From Tribonema minus (lineage: Eukaryota; Sar; Xanthophyceae; Tribonematales; Tribonemataceae): a stretch of DNA of 64,000 nt. Location of the stretch: NCBI GenBank assembly GCA_017506865.1, contig JAFCMP010000006.1, positions 62,001 through 126,000 of the forward strand, written 5' to 3'. The position numbers were made by a program, and so were the translations under genes. This document shows, piece after piece, positions 12,220-25,000 of this stretch; position 1 is the stretch's first letter; each line of letters begins with the position of its first letter. The notes beneath the pieces are model-generated. The model was not told the origin of the DNA, ran no database searches, and saw only the letters and a program-made list of their open reading frames with translations.

Positions 12220-13890
12220 GGTCAGGCTGACAAATGACCACCAAGACCGACAAGCCTCCTGCAAATACCACGGTGCATCGGTGTGGCGGTGTCCGCCGTA
12301 TACCACTGGCCGGACACCAGGACTCTGCCCCCGCACGCAGCTGTGACCGCTGAGATGGCCGCCGCTCTCGGTTGATTTGAAGTGAGCCCGCATGCGGCTT
12401 GGAAGTACAAGCTCTGCCGCCAGTACCGCTCAGCCACTGTGTTGAGCTCGAGCAAGCCTGCAGCGCCAATCGGGCTGATCCACAGCGCTCGATGCAAGCG
12501 CTTGCGGACGCTGTTGAGGCCGCTGGCACAGAAGGCCCCACCACGCATTTGGCGCAGCGCCAATCATGCCGGACACGAGGAGGGCGGCGGTGCTGGTGGG
12601 TGGTCATCACAGAGCTGCTGGGCTATGGCGCAAACATGAACAAGCTAACTGCATATACTCAGCAGACAGTCGGCTGGCCTTGACAATTTTACGAAGAATC
12701 AATGGTGTTATGTCGCCACAATTGGCCACATGTTACTACGGTGCAATGCGCGGGTTTGATCACAAGTAGGAGGCGTCATGAGGACGATGCTCCGGATTTC
12801 GTTGCATCATGCGGTGAAGGCGCATGAGTGCGGGGGATTAAACCCTAGTTGCAGTCTGGCAAGTTCAAGACCTAGGCGGAGCGTCACCGCCACAGCCCCA
12901 TGCATAAATATACGATCACTCTCAGTCCCAGCCACAGCAAGCACAGCTGTTGTGGTCCCACCACCATCCAAGATACAAGTGTCGGCTTCCTGCTGCTGTG
13001 CTGTTCGCCTGCAACGACCCAATTACGACACGCATCAGCACAACTACGGGCCCACATTGAGTGCGGTCAATTGAAAGCAGCAAGACAGCAGAAATAGGTC
13101 CACAGGTATGCCAGCACAAGAAGCAGCTCAGCCTATGAATGCTGTACAAGCATCTGCATGCTGCACGGAACATCGATTGCATGTTGAATGCTAGTCAGGT
13201 GCCCACATTAAGACAAGGTTCAAGTGCACATTGCCTCAATTTGACTTGCCTACATGTCGTACTTTGAGCCATCATCCTGCATGGCTTTGGTTCATGTGAA
13301 GGACATGTTTACACAAGCATATTGCGATCTCTTGCACTGGACAGTGCTGTACTGCCCAGCTGCTTGAGCAGACATATACGCCCTCTACCCATATGTGTCC
13401 GCAATGCGCTCGTCAAGGCATGCCTAGGTAAAGTACCACAGAGTAACCCCAGGACAGTGCTGACAGTTATTCATTGCCTGGTGGACTTGAAAGTGCAGAG
13501 CCAAATGATTGGCTGCTTGTTCGAGTACATGTGCGGCCAAATCATGCAGCACCAACAAGAGGCACACGCACATGACCAAACCAAACCTTCTTAAAAGACT
13601 TTGCTTGTTGTATTTTGGAATATATACATGTATGGGTTTGCTTTATGCAGTGAAATGGTATCTTATGTGACTGGTTTACATACTTGGATCAATGTCACTT
13701 GAGCTGTGCTCTCTGAGATCAGGCGCTTGCTTCATGACCATAGCCACAGCTGCTGTCACATGCAATCAACGTAGCTCTGTCAATGAGCATCACTGCGTCG
13801 CCGCACTGAACAGCGTGCCATGCTCCGCGTCTTGCCTAGGGCTGGCAACAAGCATGAAGGCGCTTGCCGCACTGCACAGCGCGCCATTGC
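12220..13890. other. Convergent intergenic stretch; possible unassigned exon at 12380-12640
   Basis: This lies between the stops of the thiamine gene (+) and the DUF4336 gene (-). The part from about 12250 to 12640 is GC-rich and open in several frames on both strands, as coding DNA often is here. No family is recognisable and no splice pair is convincing. The rest, to 13890, shows no coding signal. Confidence 0.3.
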
Positions 13891-16800
13891 CTAGGGCTGA
13901 TCGCCAATGACGCCCCTCCGAAGGAACGCAAAGAACTTGTCCCGCGCCGCCTCCATCACGACCCTGCCGTGGCAGGGCACGACGGTGTTGAAGTTCCAGG
14001 CGTCGATGCGCGCCAGCAATTTGTCAAATTCACGCGCATCTGCCACCAGTAAGTTACGGTAGATGGGCAGGTAGACCACGTCCATGCCAAACTTCCACAG
14101 CTGCGCGCAGCAGAAAAGGGGAAGTTGATGGACGACAGCGGCGCGCAAAGGGAATGCAGATCAGCTGTTGCGTTTGCGCGTCCCTGCGCTGTCAGCACAT
14201 TGCGTGCACGGAACTGCTAATGTAGTGTCAAATTCAGTGAAGCTGACTCAGAGAGCAGCGTGGAAGTAGTGCTGAGCTGAGCACCGCGGTAACATTGCTG
14301 TGTGCAACTGAGCGGTGGTGCAAATTCGCTGGGTAGGTATGCATTCCTGCTCAGCAAGCTGTGTTCGGCGGCATCCTTCATACACATCCGCGGACATGGC
14401 GTGGCAGTGTGCATTAGAATGGCCGTGAGCCAACACGTGCTTGATCACAGTATTTAAATTAAAGCGCTGCAACGTGGCGGAGTACGAGCATCTGCAAGCG
14501 GATGCTCGTTGCTAATTATGAGCAGTGCCACATGCACGGCAGCATCAGATTCCAATGCCCGTCGTTGTGCGGGCATTTGTGCAAATGCAGGGAATGTGGC
14601 CTGGCACAGTTGTGTGTCGCATGCATGTGTGCATGCAGCAGATCGGTACTGTACGAGTTGTTGCCACGGCGGCACGAGGACGCCAAGCAAGCTCAGACAG
14701 CATAGGCAGGCACGATTATCATGCCTGGTTTGGTTCACAAAAAGGCACTAGGCAATCCAGCCGGGTCAGACAGGATGGGGGCGCTTCCTTCTGTTGCTCA
14801 AACAGCAGCAGCGTCAGTGAAGCGCACTTGCTGTTGCCAGATTCAGCGACAAGTGGCTGGTACTTGATGCTTATTAGTATAATGACCGGCTGAAGCGCTG
14901 CAGCACTATCAACTGTGCTGCAGAATCAGAATCTGAAAAGCCGCAGGTGTCTGATTGCAGCTCCAAAGTCACACCAGCCTACTACTACTAAATGCTTAAT
15001 GATTTTGCGCAGGTGTTGGCATCACTTGTGTGCGTTTACGGATCGCCCATGTAGGATTTACAGGGATGCGCACGCTTGTACGTTGAGGCAGGTGCAAGCG
15101 ACTGGACCCATACACCCTACGTACACTGCATCAGGGATGCAGACATTGCATCATAGGTGCAAAAGTTGCATCATGAGTGCAGAAATGGCGCAATACCTGG
15201 GTCTTTGGTGGCGCGCTTCGAGGGTAGTTCCAGTAGACATCCGTGCATAGCAGGCACTGGCTCGGCTCGTGATGAAACACAACCTCACTGAAGAATGCCT
15301 GGTCTGCAGGTGCAAGCGACAGGGGGGGCAAGAGGGGTACACAGGCAGGGAACCTATGATTCAAAGCTGGTGCACATGCCATGGAAGCACATGACCTGAG
15401 CGGGATGTGACAATATGCAACAGGCTTCCCGGAGCAGTGATATAGGGTGCCTGGTCGGCATCTGTTGGAGCACGTACGCAGTGCCTGCTGCTGCCTGATC
15501 TGTCAGTTATGCAGCAGTGCAGTGGGCAAGCATACATGCTGTATTGGCGATTGTGGCGCGCTGCACTGTGACGCGCTTCATGCGTGCCACTTGCTGAGCA
15601 ACGCTGCATAAGTTGCCGTCATGATCTACCTGTCCGAACTGCGCGAGTGCCAAAGCACTGTGGCAGGTTGAACGCTGATAATCAGCTGTGAACGGCGCCT
15701 ACTCGAGGAAATGTTACAATGATGGGAGATGCATGTTGTGTTGCAATGATGGGAGTTTCATGTTGCGACTGAGTCCGTTGGCCCTCGCAGTGATGCTTCA
15801 AGCAATACAACTCAGTTAATGCTGAAACGTGTTGAGCGCATAGGTGTTGATCATTGAGCAGCAAGACTCTGTGTCAACAAAGAAGGTAGCTGAGCGTTCA
15901 CTACAGAGCGACAGGCATGCGCTGTTAGTTTGAATCATACAAGGAGAACTGATGCATGTGAGTGTGCGCACGCAACAGCCGGGCCCCTTTCAGTGAGTGA
16001 GACAAGTTGCGTGTTAAGCACCGGGCGGCATTAAGGGGGAGAGAGGGGACTGAGACGCACTTTGCACTGAGCACTGACTGACAAGCACTGGGTGGCGCGG
16101 AGCACTGATGCACGTCAAGCACTGAGCACTTAATGACACTGCGCTGAGCGCTGAGCACCCAGGGGACACAGTGGAGCACTGACACGCATCAGGCGCCAAG
16201 CGCTCGCACTTGTCACTCGCTGATGGCATGTTGAGCGTTGCGACGAGGGGCGTAGTGCGGCGCGCATCTGACCATGCTTTGGGCGCTGAGCAGTAGGGGC
16301 GTAGCGGAGTACTGACACCCGTAGAGCAACGAGCACTCGTATGCACTGACGCCATATAGAAGGCATGTCGAGCGGGAGCTTCAAGAGGCATGTAGCACTG
16401 ACACAGACGTCGAGCCGTGAGCTCTAAACGTGGTGAGCTCTGAGCAATGAGGAGCATAGACAAGTGGAGCACTGACACACGTCAGGTGCCCAGCACTCGC
16501 ACTCATGACTTGCTGATGGTATGTTGAGCCGTGAGCACCGATCACGTGCTGAGCTCTGAGCAATGTGGAGCAGAGTTGGGCACTGACACGCATCAGGTGC
16601 CCAGCACTCGCACTCATGACTTGCTGATGGAATGTTGAGCATTGCGCTGGAAAACGTAGTGTGATACACCCACTTACCCAAAACAGTGCAACACGCTGAC
16701 ACAGCGCTGCACGCTGAGCAACCAACGGACGTGAGTGTGATATACTTGAGTAGGGTCATGCGTATGAGCCTCCTCAACCTGATCAGAGTGATGCATGTTT

Positions 16801-18988
16801 TTGGTGGAAGGCATGCAATTTGACGGCCAACCACACCTTGTCACCTAGAGCTTATGATCTTTTGATTCGTTTCCATACACCTTAAAGAGTGGGGTCATAC
16901 GTACGACCCTACTCAACTTGATCAGACTGGAGCACTGACGCGCGTCGCGCAGCTATGCAGCACTCACTGAGGACGGGTACGCGCTCGCAGTTCAGCACAC
17001 AAACCCAATCTCGCGCGGCCGATCCGTGGGCGTGTCTGGTGTGGTGTGATATACCGACACACGCGAAACAGTGCAGCAAGCTGACACAGCGCCGCACGCT
17101 GCGGAACAAAGGAACATCAGTGGAGCACTGATAAGCGTCGCGTAGCAATGCAGCACTCACTGAGGACGGGCACGCGCTCGCAGTTCAGCCACACAAACCC
17201 AATCTCGCGCGGCCAGTCCGCAGGCGCATCTGCCGTTGTGCCAATCGTCCTGTCGTAGCCAATGTCGGGCTTCTTGTCCTTCAGGCCCGGGCACGCCCAC
17301 GCGGTGGCGTCGGGGTAGGCATGTATCCACTGCTGCGCGTACTTGACGTGCTCGTAGTTGGGGGACACGACGTGCCGCACGGGGCCCAGCTCCGCCAGCG
17401 CTGCACAGGGGGGGGGGGGGGGGGGCGAGGCGGGGGGGGGGGGGCGTGAGTGCGGGGATGAGCCGTGCTGCGGCCGTGTCGGTGTGGGGCATTTGTCCAA
17501 GTGAGTGAGTGATTTAGAGTATGCTTCCTGGTGTTGAACCTGCGGCCTGTGGATCATGACCGTGACGCGCGCGCGCTACACTGTACGAACTGCTCTATGA
17601 GACGTCTCTGCGAGTTGAAATATTCTGGTGTCGCACGCGTAGCTCATAGTGACCCACGTTTGGTGCGCGTGTGATCGCGCGGAGACATTGCGAACAGCAG
17701 GGCAATTGCGCCAGTAGCATCGGTCCATTACATACAGCGCTTTTCAGTTGCTGCTTGTACATGAGGCTCAGCAGAAACTTCAAGTACACGTCACAAAAAA
17801 CAATGCACGCGCTTTGTGCGACTCCATTAGACGAGGATGTCGTGCCCGCTTATGCTTTGCAGAGTGCTTGTTTGCCGCTGCAGTGCATTCCGATCCTCTC
17901 ATTGCCCTTTCTGCATCAGCTATTCAGCCATCTGCTGCGTTGCAGCTCAGAATTCAGCTATGCAGGGCAGAAAGCGACCTGAAGCACAGTCGCAAACTGC
18001 CCATGGGCCTTCTCAAACGCGCAGGTGCTCTGTTGCCTGCATCGTGTATAGAGGCCAGCACTTCAGACTTCAAATTTCACCATTTTGACAACTTCAACTT
18101 CAACTGTGGTCGTACCCCTCACTTTGTTGCAGTGCGGGGTCCAGCTCCACGGGGCTGTGCACCCACAGTGACCCATCCTCCAGCTTGATCACTGTCATCC
18201 TGCCCCCGACATCGATCGTGTTCCAGATAAATGGCCTGCATGGTACAGGGTCATCAACGTAGTAGTAAGAAGTGCAAGTGTGCGAACTGAAGCGTTGAGA
18301 TGGGTGGTGTGGATTGACACGGGGTTCATGGACAGTGCATCCGATCAACCAGAGTGTGCTGCCAAAAGCTCAACTGCCACTGGTACTGCAGCAGCAAAAC
18401 ATGAAGCTGCATTGATGCTGAGTGTATCTGAGGCTCCATGCCATTCTTTCAGATGCTGAGTGCGCAAAAACACAGCAGAGTACTGCCAAGAGGTTGCCGG
18501 CTGGGCAAGCACTGACAAGACTCTTCAAGGCTCTTTTACTGCCATCAACGCCCTGATAGTTACTGCGTCGACCGGGTAAAACGTTATGTACTTCATGTAA
18601 CAGTTGTGGAGCACAGATAAGCCAAGAGCCGAGCTGTCAGTGGCACACTGTGCAAATGGCCTGGCACCCAATAGCTATATGGCTCCACATAGGTACCTCA
18701 CCAATGACGCACAAATTCACCATATTCGCCAAAGCCAGTTTTCAGCGGTCAATTGCAGGCCGCGATACGTGAGCGTTGCACTCACCTCTCGGCTCCCCAG
18801 ACATTGTGCTTGATGGGTGTAAGATCCAGCCCTTTGGGATTGCTCCAGGTTTTGTCACGAGCGTTCCGTCTTGCAGGTGCTGCCTGTTGTGGTGCTGGCG
18901 TCGCTGTCTGCGACATACGCAGCGGCTTCACGGTCCACGCACCACATATGCATGGCAGAAGCCCCACCAGCGCCAGCGTCAGCTGCAT
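13891..18988 (-). CDS. DUF4336 protein with secretory/plastid-style leader, 5 exons, about 290 aa
   Basis: DUF4336 proteins occur in cyanobacteria, plants and algae; their biochemical role is not established. Exons in transcript order: 18988-18786, 18235-18123, 17400-17161, 15303-15197, 14100-13891. Phases agree throughout. The leader MQLTLALVGLLPCICGA is followed by WTVKPLRMS and a Pro/Ala/Arg-rich stretch, as expected of a bipartite plastid signal in algae with complex plastids. Family motifs are GGRMTVIKLEDGSLWVHSP, GPVRHVVSPNYEHVKYAQQW, YPDATAWACPGL, FFSEVVFHHEPSQCLLCTDV, and VVPCHGRVV near the C-terminus. An upstream in-frame ATG at 19021 would add 11 residues. I prefer 18988 because it begins directly at the hydrophobic leader. 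The exon 4 donor, GTATTG, is weak. Confidence 0.9.
16090..17160 (-). repeat. Complex tandem repeats and exon-3-end copy in DUF4336 intron 3
   Basis: The real end of exon 3 and its donor lie around 17154-17240. A copy about 193 bases away, at 16961-17036, repeats the same exon edge with its GTGAGTG donor (CACTCACTGAGGACGGG on the + strand). Further out, a unit containing GAGCACTGACACRCRTCAGG and ACTTGCTGATGG recurs around 16171, 16464 and 16571. A second unit (CAGCGCYGCACGCTG) recurs near 16700 and 17090. The array extends from the exon into the intron. Confidence 0.8.
16815..16875 (+). repeat. Dispersed repeat fragment (also at 34.3 and 35.3 kb)
   Basis: The text ACGGCCAACCACACCTTGTC, followed by ACCTAGAGC and GATCTTTTGATTCGTTT, recurs in the eL21 gene introns at 34305-34422 and 35250-35365. 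There it is longer and begins GTTTGACTCGTGGCC. It lies in introns of unrelated genes, so it is probably a short mobile or formerly mobile repeat. Confidence 0.75.
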
Positions 18989-19081
18989 GCCAAACAAAAA
19001 ATCTGAACGAACTTCAAGCATCGAGAGACCCCAGAAGTTCGGGTCCGTTAACTTGAGAACTTTTTGGCGATCCAGTCGAAC
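18989..19081. promoter_or_regulatory. Short bidirectional promoter region between DUF4336 and UNC-45
   Basis: The two start codons are divergent and only 93 bases apart (60 if the upstream DUF4336 ATG is used). Both promoters and 5' leaders must lie in this gap or overlap the genes. No TATA box is visible. The gap contains AACTTCAAG, a motif common elsewhere in the window. Confidence 0.6.
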
Positions 19082-22000
19082 ATGGCGGCCTTTGCGACAG
19101 CAGAGGAGGCGAAAGCTGCCGGAAATGCAGCCTTCGCAGCGAATCAGCTCGGAGATGCAGTCGCAGCTTACACTGCGGGACTTAGGCTGGCGGAGTCATC
19201 GACAGACACCCAGGCGGAGGCGACTGCTCTCAAGGCTGCCTTGCTGAACAACAGAGCCATGGCACACTGGAAGGCGGGCAATGACCAGGTCAGCATCACA
19301 GCTAGTCGTCTTTTCTGCTGTTCATGTCATCTGCAGGTGATCAGAGCAGCTTGTCTTGACAGATGATGACTCCAGCAGGTGGAGTCAAAGAGCTGGATCT
19401 CGTGCTAGTATCTGCTCTGCTATGTTGACTTTACACTGACAACTTACACAAGGACGGTAATGAAGGCATGTTTCGGTGCTCTCAGTTCATATATCTGACT
19501 GATGTCGTGCGCCCTGGTGTTCAACAGCTCACCCTAATTGTTCCATAAGCAACTGATGTCTCCCGCACCTCACGTCGACACTGCATGATATCTTGGTCAA
19601 CCACAATGGTGGTTGTGCGGTACCATAACTGACATCATGGACACTCAATTTAGCAACAAGTGTTGCTGGTGCACATAGAGCCACACTGGGCACCTGGCAC
19701 GCAATTTTGCAAGCACAGCAGCGTGCCGCTAATCCAAAGCTGCAGGTGCACATCCTCCCTAGTAATGCACAAGAGATGATGCACAAAATACATCAGAAGC
19801 TGTGACATAGCAGGCGATGCCATAGATGGGCCGTCGTGAATGAGTCATCGCCTAGCATCGCGAGGCAATTGCAACACTACTCTCGCCATCAGCCTTAGCA
19901 GCATGACCCCAGCAGCACTATACCTGTGCGCAATGCTCCAGTTCACAGTGGGCTGAACTGCCACGCACAGACTGCCTGCATTGTCACAGCACAATGACCC
20001 GCAAATGTATACACAGCGATAACCCTAATCAGCTACCAGAATGCTGGCATCGTGCACGGGGCCAAGTGCTTGGCGTCACACAAGACTCGTGTGAGCTGGT
20101 TAAACACCCCCTCCTCCATCACCAGCATAGCCCCTGGAGGGTGGCTGCTCGGCAGGGATGTGCACACTACCACAAAACCATGTGGCCCGTATGACTGCTG
20201 GGCCACCGCAGGGGGGGGTGCTTGCCTGAGGGCTGCATTAATCAGCGGCACTGATCCTGTTGCCAACGTGCTCTTCAACGATGCGCGGCGGCTTTTGTCT
20301 CCGGAGTAGTGTACTTACATGGGGTTGGGGTCAGTGTGAGAGGACCACGCCACCCTACCACCGGCGCCAAACTTCGACTTGGCATGTTGTGGTCTTCTCG
20401 TCTGCACTGTGGGCGGTGCGCGCTCAGGTGTGTATTAGGTTTAACCCGAACCCTACCCTTACCCCAATCCGAAACCTACAAGTGTGCACCGCTGGGGTTA
20501 GGTTAGGGTTAGGGTTAGCCATGCAACACGGCTGTTTCTCAGAGACGTGCGCTTGCACGGAGCACTGCAGTGCCACAGGACCGCAGAGTACCGCGCCACC
20601 AACCTTTGATGAGTGTTTCGTAAACACTTCTTACGACTCAGCCACTACCGAACAAATAACTACATATAGCAGTGGTTGTCACACTCTAGTTTCTAAAGAG
20701 CCCCTTCACTTTTGAACTATATTCCTCTGATGAATCGTGCTCAAATGCTATTTACACACACTCATACACTACCAAATCACTAACTACAGCAATAGTTGTC
20801 ACACTCTATGTAGCTACTGAAGAGCCCACTTCACAGTCGAACTTCACATTTGAACTGTGCTGTTGTCGGCGTCGCGCAGGCGTGCCTGGACGACTGCAGC
20901 GCGGCGCTCGAGCTCGAGCCGCGCCGCGCCAAGGCGCTCTACAAGCGCGCGCAGTGCCACGCGCGCCGCGGCGACGACGCGGCAGCGCTCCGCGACCTCC
21001 ACTGCATCCTCCAGATCGACGCCAAGAACAAGGACGCGGTCGCGATGGCGATGGCCGTCAAAGACCGCGTCGCGCGCGCCGCCGCCGCCGAGACGCCCAT
21101 GAAGAAGGCGTTCACGGAGCTGTCCAGGGCCGGCGCGAGCGCCGCGGACCGCGCGCGCGCGCTGCGCGCCGTCGCCGCAATCGCCAGCGACGATCCCAGC
21201 GCCGCCGCCGCCGCGCGCCGCGAGGGCGGCCTCGAGGCGCTTTGGGCCGTCGCAATGGACGCCGCCGCGGACGCGGAGCTGCAGACGGCGGCGCTCCGCG
21301 CGCTGTCGGAGTGCGTGCAGCACCGCGTCGTCGGCGCGCCGCTCGTCGCGGCGCTGCTGGAGGCCGGCGGCGGCGGCGGCGGCAGCGGCGGCGGCGGCGC
21401 GGCGGCGGCGGCGGCGGGGGCGCCGTTCACGATAGAGGAGGTGGCGGCGTACGCGGCGGCGCCGGCGCGCGCGGAGGACGCCGCCGTCGCCGCGCTCGGC
21501 ATGCTCGTGCGGCTGCTCGCGCACGACGACGACGCGCTGCTGCGGCGCTTCCTGCCGCAGCAGCACCGCCCTACCGCCGCCGCCGCTGCCGCGGACGCGC
21601 CGAAAGCAGCAGCAGCAGCGGCGGCGGCAGAGGGCGGCGCAGCGGACGCGACAGTACCGCCAGCGGCGGCAGCGGCGGCGGCGCCGGCGGCAGTAGAGGC
21701 GATGCCGTCGGAAGGGGTGGTGGGGGACTGGGGGAAGTCGTTAAACGCGAGCGCGGCGCTGGCGTGGGCACGTGCTGTGGCAGCGCCCAGTAAGACGGTG
21801 CGGTCTGCGGGGATGGAGGCATTGGCGCGGTGGTGTGCGGAGCCGGAGGACGCGGCTGTTGTCGCTGCTGCCGCGGGCGCTGCTGCCGGGGGGGGCGGGG
21901 GAGGGAGCGCTGCGGAGGCGGCGGCGCGCAATGAGGTGCGCCACGCTAATTTTGCATTGGTACTTACGGTATCAGAGAAGGCAGCAGGCGATGTGTGTAC

Positions 22001-25000
22001 ACATATCAAGGGCTGCGTCGATACCTACAGCATGTAGCAGACAAGGTAGCGGGCGATGTGTGCACTCATGCGTCAATGGTTGCTGGCTGGTAGCGGTGTT
22101 TGTGGTTGAAACATCACGGCGCGAGTGAGTCAAGGCATGTTGCAGCGACTGAGGAGGTGCATTGCAGGCAGATTAAGGGTTAAGTTAGGGCTAAGGCTAG
22201 GGCTAGGGCTAGGGCTACAATTGGCCCTGAGCCTCACGCAAGCGTGGACTCGCACGGCGCGCCGCATGCGCACCGCCAACGCCGCAGTGGATCATATTCA
22301 TGGAAAAATTCACGACAATCTTCACGAACCTTCAAAATATAGCAATGAAAATGAGACACCCCCCCCCCCCCCCCCTCTTCCCCACCTCAGACACATCAAA
22401 ATACTTTTATGAACTCGAGACCCCCCCGCGCCCCCCCCTTTCCCCCGCTTCTCCACCCGCAGGCGTATCGGCGCAAGCAGCTGCGGTCGTGGGCGGCGCG
22501 CGACAAGGGCCTCGCGGCCGCCAGGCTCGCGTCGCTGCCGCTGTACCGGCTGCTGAGCACTGAGGACGACGCTGCGGAGCGCCGCCGCGCGGGGGCGGCG
22601 GTGTCGCGCGTCGTGCGCTCCGTGGCGGGGGCGCTGTCGCCGGACAGCAGGAAGGAGGCGGACAAGGCGGCGCTGCAGGTGCGCTGCGCTTCCAGGGTTA
22701 GGGTTAGGGCTAGGGAGTTTAGGGTTAGGGTTAGCGCCGGACAGCAGGAAGGAGGCGGACTAGGCGGCGCTGCAGGTGCGCTTGTTAGGTTTAGGGTTCG
22801 GGGCAGGGGTAGGATTAGCGCTGGACAGCAGGAAGGAGGCGGACAAGGCGGCGCTGCAGGTGGGCTTTTAGGGTTACAGTTAGCGGTAAGGTTAGGATCA
22901 GGGTTAGAGCTAGGGTCACATTTAGGGTTGTCTGATGCTCAGGTGGCCTTTGAGAGCTGGATTTAGGGCCACGGTTAGGTTAGGGTAAGGGTTAGGATTA
23001 AGGTTAGGATTAGGTTAGGATTAGGGTTAAGGTCAGGTTCAGGGTTATCTGACGCTCACTGCATGGCTGTTGGCGTGGTGAAAGCGCCTGCCACGATTGT
23101 GCCTGGGAACCTGCCGCCAACAGCTTTGCATGCCAGAAGCCAGAAGCGCAGCGCCACGGTGTGCATCCCTGTTGAGCAGTGCTGACGGCACCCCACGGCG
23201 GCATGTAGTGCCGGTGCTGCTGAGCATGGCTGCAGGCAGCACAACCTATGGCATCCCTTGGCAGTGTCGTTGACCACAACAACGAGGTTGTGTCTGCGCA
23301 TTCTCTCTCCCGGCTTCTACCAGCCCCGTTGTTGCAGTATGTACGTCCGCCTCTGCCACCAAAGCTTCAACATGCAAAAGTGTGCAAAGCGTGAATGCTC
23401 TCTTAAGAGGCGTGAAACACATGTATCTCGCCACCGACTTGACACTATGCAGCACCCTCAACTCTGTGACTTCCGCTGCCGTGCCTGTGCTCCCAGGAGG
23501 CGCTTCAACCGCTGTTGAAGTTCGGCGGCGGCGAAGTTGAACCTGGAGAGTCACGCATCGCAGCGTAGATGCTCAACTCTGTGACTTTCACGCCTTGCCT
23601 GCGCTCCCAGGAGGCGCTTCAACCGCTGTTGAAGTTCGGCGGCGGCGAAGTTGAACCCGGAGAGTCACGCATCGCCGCGGTTATGAGGCGCGTAGCGCTG
23701 GCGACTGCCATTGCGGCAGCGGATCCCGATGTCGGCCAGTGGGCTCTGCGTATGGACAACTGTATTGCAGAGGTGATGACGCTGGCGTCGGCGCGCGGCG
23801 AGGTCGCTCAGGTGAGCGTCGTGCGGATTCATTAATTCATCCATTCATCCATGAATTCATTCAATTGTTGATCAAGTAATGATAGAGGTGATGACGCTGG
23901 CGTCGGCGCGCGGCGAGGTCGCTCAGGTGAGCTGCGCTGAGCGCTGTGCTCATTCATTCATCCATTCATTCATCTGATGATTCGCATTCATTCATGTTAT
24001 TGATCAGATCATGGCAAGGTTTTGTCGCTGGCGTCGGTGCGCGGCGCGGTCGTTCAGCTGAGCTGTGCTGAGCGCTGTGCTGATTCATTCATTGACTCGT
24101 TCATTCATTCGTTCATTGTTGATCAAGTAATGATTGAGGTGGTGACGCTGGCAACAGTGCGCGGCGAGGTCGCTCAGGTGAGAATTGGTATAGGGTGTGC
24201 TCATCTGTACCTATAAGCTTGCTCATAAATTTAATTCATATCCATGAACAGGAAACACAACAGAAGCGGTGTGTGCCGCGGCGCCCTGTGACACCAACCT
24301 TGGATGGGGGCCCGTTCTCAACTCGGTCATCAGCTTTGCGCTCATGGACAGTCCGAGCGCTGCTGCAAGCGACAGTTACACTAATTGTAACCTTCCGTGA
24401 TGATGATTCCCTTGCACCGTGATCTCACTGTATACTTGTGCACACCCCATCTTCTTAACAGGAAATTGCGGCAGAAGCGATATGTGCGGCAGCATCTTTC
24501 GACGCGGGCCGCCCCCTCCTAGGCCCCGTTCTCGAATCAGGCCTCGTATTCGCGCTCATGGACAGCCAGAGCGCTGCTGCGCGGAGCGCTGCTGCGAGCG
24601 GTTACGCCAAGCTCGGCATGGTCAGCCAGGCCCTCAAGGGCGACAGCAACGACATCACCAAGCTGCTGAATGTGTCGCTGGATCTGATTGGCGCGGACGT
24701 GCCGCCTACGGAGAAGGAGCGCGCCGTGGAGGTGCTGACGTTCCTCGTCACCAAGACCAAGGTCAAGGAGGAACTTGGTGAGAGTCGGGGTCAGAGTCAG
24801 AGAGGTTGACTGAGCGTTGCGGTTAGGGGTAACGAGGATCAGAGGGCATGGTCACGGTGATGGATAAGTGTGGTTGGGATCAGATTAGGGTTAGGGGCAG
24901 GGCAGTGCAAGTGTTGTCGTTCCTCATTACCAAGCCCCCCAAGGTCAAGGAAGAACTTGGTGAGTATTACAGTTGAGGTCACAAGCAGGGTCAGGGTTAG

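Noticed and set aside
12399-12683. Open frame after the thiamine gene as a new gene
   Set aside because: Several overlapping frames on both strands are equally open, and no domain or splice evidence decides between them.
21363-21920. Gly/Ala-rich loops in UNC-45 as retained introns
   Set aside because: They keep the frame and lack GT-AG pairs that would remove them cleanly. Alternative small introns could still be tested with cDNA.
20939-22009. Long open frame (356 codons) antisense to UNC-45 exon 2
   Set aside because: It is a GC-rich shadow of the real exon. It consists of Ala/Ser runs without a domain, while the sense strand has TPR and armadillo motifs.
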